From NCBI GenBank assembly GCA_035610365.1, contig CM069435.1, forward strand, positions 82,741,389 through 82,805,388: a stretch of DNA of 64,000 bases. Direction: 5' to 3'. Under the pieces are notes generated by a model that worked only from the letters and a program-made list of their open reading frames with translations, did not search any database and was not told where the DNA came from. Origin of the DNA: Aquatica leii. Lineage: Eukaryota > Arthropoda > Insecta > Coleoptera > Lampyridae. Position numbers and translations under genes: made by a program. Shown one piece after another: positions 21,906 through 31,619 of this stretch; positions within the stretch are counted from its first letter, which is position 1, and each line of letters opens with the position of its first letter.

Positions 21906-22970
21906 TTATATTAAATGTTCAAAAATGTTTCCATTTTCAGCAATACACAATGCCAATCGCCTAGTGAAAGTTGTTTTGACATTTTGGAGGGTAGTTCTTT
22001 GAATTCTTCGAAAGGCCTCCCCAATTCGAACTTTCATATTCGCCGGTGTAGTAGGCAAATCCTTATACACCTCCTGTTTCACATATCCCCAAAGAAAAAA
22101 GTCTAGGGGAGTGAGATCGGGTGATCTCGCTGGCCAAGCAATGGGACCACCGCGACCTATCCACCGATCTTCGCGCCAATGTTCTAAATACCGACGTACT
22201 TGATTATGGTAGTGCGGCGGGGCTCCATCATGTTGGTAATACATAGTTTGTCGAGTATGTAGATTTACATTTTCAAGCAACTGTGGTAAATCTTCGTGAA
22301 GGAATTGCAGATATTTTTCGCCTGTCAGGGAACCATCGAAAAAGAAAGGTCCTATTACATTCGTATTGATAATACCACCCCACACATTCACAGTCCACTG
22401 ATTCTGGTAGTCTATCTGTCGTACCCAGTGTGGATTTTCAACGGAGTAATAGTGCATATTATGTTTATTAACGACTCCTACGTTATTAAAACTTGCTTCG
22501 TCGCTGAATAGCACAAAGTCAATAAAATTTGGTTGTTGGATAATTTTTTCTATAATAGTATTGCAAAATGCGACGCGATCTGCAAAATCTTGCGGTCGTA
22601 GGCTTTGATGCAAGCACAAATGGTATGGGTGAAATTTATGTTTGCTTATAATTCTTTGTATTGGAGTTTTGATAAGATTTACTTGCACCGCGATCTGACG
22701 AACACTTACGTGAGGATTTCCTTCTACACTTAATAAAACTGTCAACTCGTTTTCGTCGTTTGTAACTGTACGTTGCTCTACATCTCTTTTTTTATATTTG
22801 ACATTTCCTGTGTCTTCAAATCGTTCTCGAAGATGTTCAAACGCTTCAGATCTTGGATGTCTAGCAAAAGGGTACTTTTGTTCATAAATTCGTGACGCCA
22901 ACAAGCAGTTCCTTTCAGCCTCTCCTAAAGCATAAGTCATATTAATCAGCTCTTCTTTTGAGAAATTCAT
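21906..22970 (-). CDS. Mariner-like transposase, DD41D spacing, 354 aa, apparently intact
   Basis: The start was taken at MNFSKEELINMTYALGEAER, the usual N-terminus of this insect group (DUF4817-like helix-turn-helix); an upstream in-frame extension of 62 codons runs into the terminal repeat and is unlike the family. A second HTH region (VSVRQIAVQVNLIKTPIQRI) precedes the catalytic core. Acidic triad: FVLFSDEASF (first Asp), YYQHDGAPPHYH (second) and WPARSPDLTPLDFFLWGYVK (third). Counting from the second Asp to the Asp of PLDFF gives 41 intervening residues, as in the rosa-like DD41D group; DD36 would apply if the earlier SPD aspartate were used. The C-terminus ends NGNIFEHLI. No internal stop or frameshift was seen, so the protein may be active. 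It would bind the terminal repeats and cut and paste the element. Confidence 0.9.
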   Translation of the reverse strand: MNFSKEELINMTYALGEAERNCLLASRIYEQKYPFARHPRSEAFEHLRERFEDTGNVKYKKRDVEQRTVTNDENELTVLLSVEGNPHVSVRQIAVQVNLIKTPIQRIISKHKFHPYHLCLHQSLRPQDFADRVAFCNTIIEKIIQQPNFIDFVLFSDEASFNNVGVVNKHNMHYYSVENPHWVRQIDYQNQWTVNVWGGIINTNVIGPFFFDGSLTGEKYLQFLHEDLPQLLENVNLHTRQTMYYQHDGAPPHYHNQVRRYLEHWREDRWIGRGGPIAWPARSPDLTPLDFFLWGYVKQEVYKDLPTTPANMKVRIGEAFRRIQRTTLQNVKTTFTRRLALCIAENGNIFEHLI

Positions 22971-23127
22971 CGCACAATAAGTAGATAACCAGTTATTAAC
23001 AAGGTAACTATGCAGATTACTATCAACAATGATTTCACGAACTATTGACAATAAGAAACTTTCATTTGTTAAGTTGCTAAGGAACAGAAAGGGACAAGCG
23101 GAAATCGGGCTACTATGATGTGAAGAA

Positions 23128-23746
23128 AATTCAAAAAAAGTAACAAAATTTTGCAATTTTCAACTTTAAGACAGAATAATTCAAAAACACTTAGGAATAG
23201 GTAGTATAAAGTGAGTATCTATTGAAAGTTCGTAAAAAATGCTATTCAAATCTGTAATAAAATATAGGGTGTGCCATTTAAAAAAATTGAGAAAAATAAC
23301 ATTGCGCAAAATGGACCACCCTGTATATGTAGAGAAAAGAGTCTGCAATTTGAGTATAGAGGTCAATACTAGACATATTAAAAATACAAATACCAAAATT
23401 TCACTTCGATATATTCAAAGATGGCGGAACAGGAGCCTACTCAATTGACTCATTTTTTTACATAACAATGTCAATAACTCAGGAACCGTTGGTCGTAGAT
23501 CCATAGTACTTAATATCATTTTGCTCAGTATTTAACAGGGAAATATAAATATATAAAAATATATAGGGCATTCCATTTAAAAAAATACAAGTTTGGTGTG
23601 GTACTCGAAAATGAGCCACTCTGTATATACCAAAATATTTTTACGAGATGCTCCTCGTTGTCGGCTAAAAGAATCTGTTATAATATATTTTTTTAAATCA
23701 ACAGTATAGGCGTAATCTTCCACCCCCAGATCGTTGGGACACACTG
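23128..23746. repeat. Right 619-bp TIR of the mariner-like element
   Basis: Inverted partner of 21148-21766, ending GGGACACACTG next to a TA duplication. Confidence 0.9.
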
Positions 23747-24164
23747 TATAACTATATTCTTAACTTCTTTAGTCCACTATCTAGTTCGTTTATTACCTTT
23801 TCTAATTTTTTTAATTCCGCATATCTTTGTTGCCGTACTAAGTATAGTTTCTTAAAAAAATGTTTATCTTCTTTTTAAGTTTAAGTTGGTATTATTCTTC
23901 CGTTGAGTTTGCAAGGTTTTCTCTGCGTATTGGTTCAACAACTTTTCATTTTGTATTCGGCATATATTAATATTCATACATGTACTGCATTCTTCTTTCA
24001 CTATTACAAGTTGGAATATTTTTGCCATAACCAGTTTGTGATTTATATTAAGTTTTGCTTCCTTTCGTACTTTGATTTGTAAATTAAAGTGTAAACGTAC
24101 AAAATTCAAAGATTTAAAGAATCAAAGCACATCGTATAATATGTAACACAACAAAACGATTTTA

Positions 24165-24835
24165 ACATTAATTGTGATTACAACTTAACATAGACTTACA
24201 GTCGACAGACTACCAAGCTATTAATAATTAAAGTAACATGGACTACTTACAGTTAGTTACTTTCAGGTATGGACTAGCTAGCATATATCCTGTCAGCGTT
24301 ACTTAAAACTAAATTGAAATCTAACACAAAAGCGTACATACGGCATTATCACAAGTAAATCCTTTTTTAATACATACGCGCATTAAAAGTAAGCGAATGC
24401 GCAAAATTTCCCTCCAATTTGGTAACTTTTTCCCAGTATGTTGATAACCCCTCGAAAATGTAGTGTAGTGACGCCATCATATAAATTTTCCATTCACCAC
24501 ATGTGCGTATCAACTCCCCCAGATAACGAACACGAGTGGAGATATGGTAACCCGCTACAGACAAATATTTAAGAATGAAAGTAAACCACGATATAAAAGA
24601 AACAAGTGCTTACCCTAAAGACCTTCACTAAATTGCAAAAATGTTATAAATTATATGCACATAGGTGTGCGAAATACTTAACAATGAAAGCCTTGTCGAG
24701 CGTGTACAGCGTTAGACGATGTCCCCGTCTTTCGAACTTTACTGGAAAAATAGATTCTTGTTTTAACAGTTTTGATAGTTTGGTCCCTTACTTCATCAAC
24801 GGAAAATAGACATGTCGAGAATAAATTTGATACTA
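24165..24835 (+). repeat. Dispersed repeat, copy 1
   Basis: The segment shares a long series of colinear words with 50722-51347, for example GCGTACATA-CGG with TTATCACAA-TAAATC, GGAAACAA-TGCTTACCC, and GTTGAGCG-GTACA-CGTTAGA-type strings (GCGTGTACAGCGTTAGACGA here). The copies are diverged by perhaps a quarter and contain no long frame. It is inserted in the endonuclease part of the LINE. No terminal repeats are obvious; a non-autonomous DNA element or SINE-like unit is possible. Confidence 0.6.
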
Positions 24836-25596
24836 GAAAATTTTTACTACGCCAATTTTTTAACATATTCTATCGAGTGTATTTTGTAAGGATTCATAGA
24901 ATTCATTTAATTTTTTTATAATTTTTTGTATGATGGTTAATTTTCCATAAATTCCCAGTTGCATTAAAATTATTTCTGATGACACTGCTTCCTATTTTAC
25001 TATGCTTTAATCTAATTTTTTAAAATTAATATGCTTACTTCTTTTGCTCTGTTGCCTATTTTTACTCCTGAATAATATATTTTATAGTAGTTTCCAAGAT
25101 TTTGTTTTCCTTTCCTGTTATTTTGGTTTCACTTAAACCTAAAATTATTAACCCAAAATATTTCATTTTATCTAAAACTTCTATATCTTCCCTTGTTAAT
25201 GATGTTACATACTATGTTCCTAAATGGCAATTTTTTATTAAGTGTGTTTCATATATATTTTTACTACTTACATTGTGCCTTAAACATTTTTATTTTCATT
25301 ATCTTTTTTTAGCTTGCGTCGTTTTCATTTTCCGCGCTGCGTTGAGCTGTGTTAGTTTTTTGGAGTATTATGTGTTTTATTAGTCTTCAGTAATTTGTTT
25401 CTCAAATTTCCATCTTCTTTATTATTTTATTGGGATCTTTGACTTAGTGTTCTGCTTTTTCTATATGTTCGTGTATCTCACGTTTAATCTTGTTCTCTTC
25501 CTCTTCTTTCTCTTCATTTTCCTTTCTTTCACTTTTTTTTTCTTTAGCTGCTCTAGTGGTAGAAGGTATTTTCGTCTATTATCAGTTTGTTGAATC

Positions 25597-25990
25597 TTAT
25601 AAATGTATAGTAACTTTTTTCTTGTCTGGTTTAAGTTTCTGAATCTCTCTTGTAAAGTCTTCTTCTATGGAAATGTTTGTTCCCATTACTTTCTTTGCCG
25701 CTCTAAGAATTTCTAATGCTTTACTCCAATTTTTCAATTCCACGATTATCATTCTTTTCTTATTTTCAGGTCTCTTTCTAATTTTTCTGATATCTATTAC
25801 CACTTTTTCTATCTCTATTGTTACTTCCATATCTTTTAGTATTGTTCTCTTTTTATCTTTCAGCCTTAAGTCGCTTGTTTTTTTTGGAGTTCTCAACTCT
25901 ATGCACTATTATTTTCTTTTTCCTTATCTCCCTTTCGATTTCTTTCACTCTTCTATTTTGATTTATTATTCTCTGTTTGATTAATTGGTT
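25597..25990 (-). pseudogene. LINE ORF1-like protein remnant
   Basis: A Lys/Glu/Ile-rich, coiled-coil-like start (from 25990) runs into a 99-aa frame at 25896-25597 with ILKDMEVTIEIEKVVIDIRK, MIIVELKNWSKALEILRAAK and GTNISIEEDFTREIQK. This order, a coiled coil followed by an RRM-like fold ending in IYID-D-LT-E words, is that of LINE ORF1 nucleic-acid chaperones. It lies upstream of the endonuclease on the same strand. Confidence 0.6.
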
Positions 25991-26000
25991 CTCCTTTTTC

Positions 26001-27091
26001 AATTGTTTATTTTCAATTTTAATTTTAAATAACTCAGAGTAATTTATCAGATTTTTGCAGTGTTATAAAGAAATTGTAAGGATTAGGTGTTTAGAAACTT
26101 GTTACTGAAATTTGCTCAAATTAAATTAAATAAGTCAGTATTTGTTAACATCTATCAGTTTTATAAACTACATGAAAATTAAGAAAAGTTTAATCATCTT
26201 TTGAGATTTATCGATAGTTGATGCCAAAAAGTTTCTTCCGCACATGCCGGATATCTGTACGTTATAATTTATTCTTATTTTAATTGTGTTTTCATAAGTG
26301 TTTATATACTTTTACTTTGTATTAATTATATTATAAAACACAGTGTTGCTACTTTGTTACAAATGTATTTGTAAACACTGTACTTACGTTATAATAAATA
26401 ACAAAAAATAAAGTTTACAAGAACAATCAATTATTACAATACTAGTGCAAACTACTGCAGGTTTATAAATTGAAAAAATTACATTTTTAAAATTATTATA
26501 AGCAAACACACTTAATCACTATTATCGTCACTTTTGCAGTTGACTTCTTGTTACTTACGTATAAGGAAATTATAGCAATCGCAATTTTTTTCAAGGTCTC
26601 CTGAACAAGAAAAATGTATTTTTAACTAAAAAATCTTAGGTGTCTGTGTCTGTAACGAAGTACTCACGATAACTCTCGAACCAAAAGTGCTAGTAATTTG
26701 ATATTTAGTATAGAGCTGTTTTTTTCTATTCTCTCAGTTCTAACAAAAGATGAGTCTGATAAAAAACCGAAAGTGAGTGTATCTTCTATTTTGACAGTTT
26801 TTGTTATATAATTTGTTACAATTTAAATGTTCCTGTGTATTGTTTGTTGCCTATTACTAAGAAAAATGTGTGACCTTGTTGATTTTCGAGTTTTAAAATT
26901 GTATTTTCCTGTTATCTCTTATCAATCCCAGTTTTTCTCTTCCTGTTGTTAGCCATTTTGGGGATTCGACAATCAAAATTGGTGCTAAACGCATGGTTGT
27001 GCCATTTCATTAAAGTATATTTTGTATCCCTTGAAATTTCAAGAATCTGAATGAAATTGTGCATTAGTTTATAAAAATCACTCACCATTTT
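26001..27091. other. AT-rich stretch, nothing recognised
   Basis: No coding motif, repeat pair or RNA was recognised. The 5' untranslated part of the LINE may extend into its beginning. Confidence 0.35.
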
Positions 27092-27184
27092 ATGGAAAGT
27101 TCTGTTTTGGGTGAAGATTTTATCGCTTCGGCGGATTTATCAACCAGTGTTAATACCACATGTAGCTCGCCCAAGATCGTAGAG
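27092..27184 (+). CDS. Candidate first coding exon (31 codons), unknown
   Basis: ATG at 27092 opens a frame MESSVLGEDFIASADLSTSV that ends at VE followed by GTTTGT, a usable 5' splice site at 27185. Composition is Ser/Thr-rich and unlike the low-complexity frames around. No downstream exon was identified, so this could equally be a chance frame or a part of an unrecognised element. I do not recognise the protein. Confidence 0.2.
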
Positions 27185-27948
27185 GTTTGTACCATTCTTA
27201 TATTCCTATAATATCCCTAAGACTTAATATTATTTCAGCTTCTATTTTCTTCTCTTCTTTTCTTTTTTTTGTGGTTTTATCCATCGTTTGATCTTCGTGT
27301 TACCTTCTGCCACCAGTATTGTAGCGTACCGTCATTCTACAAGTACTATTGTTATCGAAGCATCAGCATTATTCAATTATTTACTACGTGTACCTGTTCG
27401 TATTTTGAAGTCCCGCTAAGAAAAGTATATTGGGTGTTCGTCTCCGGAAGATTCCTGTTTTCCTGTATTCAGGGCTCCGTCTGCATGGTGTTTGTGTGAA
27501 TTATCATCGCTATCATCTGCATCATCGAGAAAGTTAACCCGATCCTTATCGTTATCACCTACTTTGGCTGAAACCTTACGTTACCGCTCGATCATCGACC
27601 TTCGTCATCGAAGAGGTATTATCACCGAATAGCAGGTCAGAAGTCATTGTTGTCTCGTCCAATTACATTTTGTGTACCCTAATATCATATTGTGTCCCCT
27701 ATAAAATAATATTGTATCGTGGAGATCTGAATTTGTTGGTTATGAGATGAAGTTTACTTTGTAATTAAATATTTACCCTTCAGGTTTTAAGTATTGTGTG
27801 TATTATCCCGTTTCAACTGTGAACTTTAGTACATTCATTTAAATATATATATATATATATATATATATACGTAAGTGTTGAATTACGTGGCACCCACCAT
27901 AGCTATGGCATAAAAGACACCCGGGTGTATAAATTCTTTAATAATATA
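27185..27948. other. Non-coding stretch with an AT microsatellite
   Basis: The part from 27270 to 27700 is less AT-rich and has many ATC/ATCG words, possibly an unrecognised LTR or untranslated region. An AT dinucleotide run fills about 27846-27868. No gene was assigned. Confidence 0.35.
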
Positions 27949-29551
27949 CAGCCATGGTCATAATTATAGAGCACCCTCTAAAATTTTTTAAAATATTTAA
28001 AATAAAAAATATTTCTACACAATTGAATAAAGCAGGCTACCTTATGGTTTTGTTACAATACTTGGCAGATGTTTTCGTTATTTTCGAACAACACTGACAG
28101 ATTAAAACACATTAATCCATAGGATTGTAATATGTTATAAGTAACGCTCGTATAATACTGATAATTTAAAGTACATTAGTCCGTATTTGTTTGATCTTTT
28201 GATTGCTTTAATCCCTGTTATTAATAAAGTAATTATTGAAAATTAATTTAATTATCATTTTGTATATGTTCATCGTTACTATGGCAGTGAGAAAATTATT
28301 AAGTGAAGTGCAGCGTGCAAACATTGTGTTTTTAAGTGAACAAGGATTGAGTCAGGTGGCGATTGCGAAAAAAATGAAATGTTCTCGTAAAGGTGTTCAA
28401 GTAACACTAAGGAGGTTTGCTGAAACCAAAACACATATGAACCGACCAAGATCAGGACGAAAACGAACAACTTCTGTTCGTGAAGACCGATCATTAGTGA
28501 GAGAGTCTCTAAAAAACCGCAAATTAACATCTTCTCAACTGGCACAAAAGTTTAATATTGCACATAATAAGTTAATTTCAACGAAAACAATTAGAAGACG
28601 ACTTGTGGAAGCTGGTTTACGTGGATGCAAAGCCCGGAAAAAGCCATGGCTCTCGGAAAAAAATACGAAACGTAGATTTGAGTGGGCTAAAAAATATAGG
28701 GATTGGAAACCTGAGGATTGGGCCAATGTTATTTGGTCTGATGAATTAAATATTGAGGTAAAGTTGAAAATAACTATTATTAAATAAAATAACAGCATTA
28801 TAACTTTTAAAAGCACAATTAGACAGATATATTCTTGCACTTAATAAAATTTTACAAATCTAAATTTTTTTTTAAGCTTTTTGGCACCCCTGGGGCGCAA
28901 TACGTAAGACGTCGGCCGGGAGAAGAGTATCTGTCAGATTGCTTAGTTCCTACTGTCAAATTTGGAGGCGGCAGTGTAATGGTCTGGGGGTGCATGGCTG
29001 CATCAGGTGTTGGAGAAGTGTTTATATGCAAAGGAAGAATGAATTCCAGCACGTACATATCAATGTTAAGCGAGGTTTTGGAATCATCTTTTCTTCAATT
29101 ATTCGAGAACAAAGATCAGAATAAAATTTGGTTCCAACAAGATAACGCTCCTTGCCATACATCTAAGCAATCCAGGGCATGGTTTGACGAAAGTGGGCTT
29201 AAGATTCTGGATTGGCCACCCCAATCACCAGACCTCAATCCTATTGAGCATTTGTGGCCGATTTTAAAGAAAAAGATAGCCACACATGAATGCAAATCAA
29301 AAACAGAACTTGTTGAAAAAATTAAAGAAGAATGGAAAAATATTTTACCCAAAACGTGTAAATACTTAATAGACAGTATGCCTCGTAGGATCGCTGCAGT
29401 AATTAGAGCAAGAGGGGGAGCAACAAAATACTGATAAACTTTTTATACATCGATTTAAATATAGATGATATTTAGTTAGAAGTCGCCGTATCAATATTCT
29501 TTCTATAAAAGTTTAAATCTAGAGGGTGCTCCATAATTATGACCAAAGCTG
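27949..29551 (+). mobile_element. Tc1-family DNA transposon, apparently whole (1603 bp)
   Basis: The element starts CAGCCATGGTCATAATTATA and ends with its complement (CATAATTATGACCAAAGCTG), about 31-bp inverted ends with a few mismatches, flanked by TA duplications (27947-27948 and 29552-29553). The length and single transposase gene fit the Tc1 family. It sits just left of the satellite array and inside DNA with scattered GGTGCCAC/GTGGCACC words. Confidence 0.9.
28281..29434 (+). CDS. Tc1 transposase, DD34E, with a 119-bp intron
   Basis: Exon 1 (28281-28757, 159 codons) begins MAVRKLLSEVQRANIVFLSE and holds the paired-like HTH domain (LSQVAIAKKMKCSRKGVQVT, then SSQLAQKFN and STKTIRRRLVEAGLRG), ending at VIWSDELNIE with the first catalytic Asp. 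GT at 28758 and a T-rich tract ending AAG at 28876 bound a 119-bp intron in phase 0. Exon 2 (28877-29434) resumes LFGTPGAQYVRRRPGEEY, exactly where Tc1 proteins continue after SDE..F. It carries GGGSVMVWGCM, WFQQDNAPCHTSK (second Asp) and SPDLNPIEHLW (Glu, 34 residues later). The total is 344 aa, the usual Tc1 length, with no stop inside, so it may be active. The splice reading is inferred from reading frame and signals. Confidence 0.88.
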
Positions 29552-29739
29552 TATGTCATTGTGGCATATCGATGTGTATGATGCAAATGGCACCAATTTG
29601 TATATAAATACATGTTTAAAATAGTAAATGACACCCAACATTGTTGTCATATAAATTAAATAGTAAAGGTGCCAGTTAGTAAATATTTCGTTTTTAATTA
29701 AACTGTATGTATATGATATTTCACTACTATAATGCTGCT

Positions 29740-31270
29740 TATATAGAGTAGGCTTTTAAAAAGAAAACAGCCCTGCTTTAGGACACTTTTGAGAGACAAC
29801 TTTAATTGTCAAATTTGACATTGACACATCAACCCCCTGAACCCAGCAACCGTTAACTTAAGAATTTAAATAAGTGAAAGGGGTTGAACGAGCCCTCATT
29901 TAAAGCCTCTTGCAATTCTCTATGAGGATAGCATGGCCGAAAGTGGTTTTCTTTAATTTTTTGTATCCCCATGGAAAACAACCCTCTAGATTAAGTAAAG
30001 TGGGGGAAACTAGTTTCTTAAAAACGCTTTTACAGGTCGATTGTTGATTTTTAGTAAACAACTTGAAATGTCAAACTTGACATTGACACATCAACCCCTA
30101 CTTCCCACAACCCCTAACTCAAAAATTTAAATAAGAAAAGGAAGTTGAATGACCTCTCATTTTAAGCGTTTTTAAATTCTCTATGCGACAGCATGCCCGA
30201 AAATAGTTTTATCCATTTTTTTTGTTTTAATTAAAAACAACCCTTTAGATTAACTAAGGTAGAAGACTAGGTCCTTAAAAAAACGCTCGGGCAGATCGAT
30301 TCTTGATTTTTAGGAAACAACTTTAAATTTCAAATTTGACATAGACACATCAACACCAACACCCTAGCTCCAGCAACCCCTAACTCAAGAATTTAAATAG
30401 GGGAAGCAGGTTGAATGACCCCTCATTTAAAGCGTTTTTTAATTCACTATGCAACAGCATGGCTGAAAGTAGTTTTCTCCAATTTTTTTCGTCTGCTTTA
30501 AAAACAACCCTCTAGATTAACTAAGGTGGGGAGACTAGGTTTTTAACAAAACTCTCGGACAGAACGATTCTTGATTTTTAGGAAACAACTTTAAATTTCA
30601 AATTTGACATTGACACATCAACACCCTAGCTCCATCAACCCCTAACTCAAAAATTTAAATAGGGGAAGCAGGTTGAATGACCCCTCATTTAAATCGTCTT
30701 TTAATTTACTATCTAACAGCATGGCTGAAAGTAGTTTTCTCCATTTTTTTTCGTCTCCATTAAAAACAACCCTCTAGATTAACTAAGGTGGGGAGACTAG
30801 GTTTTTAACAAAACGCTCAGGCAGGTCAATTCTTGATTTTTAGGAGAAAACTTTAAATTTCAAACTTGACATTCATACACCAACCCTCTAGCTTCAGCAA
30901 CCCCTAACTCAAGAGTTTAAATGGCGAAAGTGCGTCAAACGACCCCTCATTTAAAGTGTCTTTTAATTCTCTATAGCGACAGCATAGCCGAAAGTACTTT
31001 TATTAAATTTTTTTGTTCCCATGAAAAACAACCCTCTAGATTAACTAAGGTGGGGATGTTGTTTAGAAAAAATTCTAAAACACGCCATTTTTGAATTTTT
31101 GAACGGCACGTTTGGGTGTCAAATTTGACTTTGTTAGGTCAACCCCCTAGCCCCAAGAACTCCCAACAAAAACAAAAATTATAGTGGTCAAGAAACCCTC
31201 ATTTTAATAGTCTCTTGATTCTCTACGTGTGTGCATGATTGTTTTTAGATTTATAAAAATTTAAAACATC
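29740..31270. repeat. Tandem satellite, about 5.5 units of 259-268 bp
   Basis: The anchor TTGACATTGACACATCAA or a close form recurs at 29817, 30079, 30338, 30606, 30868 and 31127, giving spacings of 262, 259, 268, 262 and 259. Each unit also holds an AACCCTCTAGATTAACTAAG-like word and a CCCTCATTTAAAG-like word. Units differ from each other by moderate substitution, and the two middle ones are the most alike. No frame runs through. A partial inverted unit lies at 31541-31606. Confidence 0.9.
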
Positions 31271-31540
31271 AAAATTCAACGCCAAAAGAAATTTTTATTA
31301 GTTCAAAAATGCTCAAATTGTGGGCCACCAACTTCCAGACAATACTACAAATTCTGCTGTAAACGTTTCCTTACATTTGAAGGATCTGTAGCGTAATTTG
31401 GCGGCATTCTTCAATATTGCGTCGACGCAATTCTTCTAGAGACCCTAGTTCCGTTGCGTAAATTTTACTTTCTTTTTACTGTCGTATAGAAACTTGAAGA
31501 ACGCTTAAAATTAGGAGTTGCTCGACCCATTATCCATATC

Positions 31541-31606
31541 TAAATTCTTGAGTTAGGGGTTGCTGGAGCTAGGGGGTATATCTGTCAATGTCAAGTTTGA
31601 CATCAA
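31541..31606. repeat. Inverted partial satellite unit
   Basis: Reads on the minus strand as ATGTCAAACTTGACATTGAC followed by CTAGCTCCAGCAACCCC and CTCAAGAATTT, matching the satellite core in reverse orientation beyond a 270-bp spacer of other sequence. Confidence 0.75.
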
Positions 31607-31619
31607 ATAAAAAATTAAA

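Larger units (their letters stand above)
21148..23746 (-). mobile_element. Mariner-like DNA transposon with 619-bp inverted terminal repeats
   Basis: The element starts CAGTGTGTCCCAAC and ends with its complement, bracketed by TA (21146-21147 and 23747-23748), the target used by all Tc1/mariner elements. The arms are 21148-21766 and 23128-23746, equal in length and differing at only a few positions by eye. Each arm carries an internal repeat about 299 bp apart (ACAGGATGGTCCATTTT at 21270 and ACAGGGTGGTCCATTTT at 21569). A single transposase frame fills the centre. It is inserted in the RT region of a dead LINE, so it is younger than that copy, and it looks whole. Confidence 0.9.
19605..26000 (-). 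mobile_element. Decayed non-LTR retrotransposon (LINE, APE-type)
   Basis: Minus-strand pieces follow LINE order. ORF1-like protein is at 25990-25597. The apurinic-like endonuclease starts near 25200 (FGLIILGLSETKITGK, YYSGVKIGNRA). The endonuclease-RT linker (23830-23757) and RT follow after the mariner insertion. RT shows KTWKGFGEELNENFKNNNRK near 21010, FRTSRQTNDNIYALRN-like words near 20430 and the C-terminal MPYSSETWIIYYKHKSKLTG near 20050. The 3' end ends around RPGRRKD near 19610. Many stops and frameshifts make it dead. Two later insertions split it: 21148-23746 (mariner-like) and 24165-24835 (dispersed repeat). The clade is close to the insect endonuclease-reverse transcriptase group (RTE/Jockey-like); I cannot fix it further. 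Confidence 0.75.

Noticed and set aside
25667-25984. 105-aa plus-strand hydrophobic frame
   Set aside because: Antisense to the LINE ORF1-like coiled-coil and RRM-like region.
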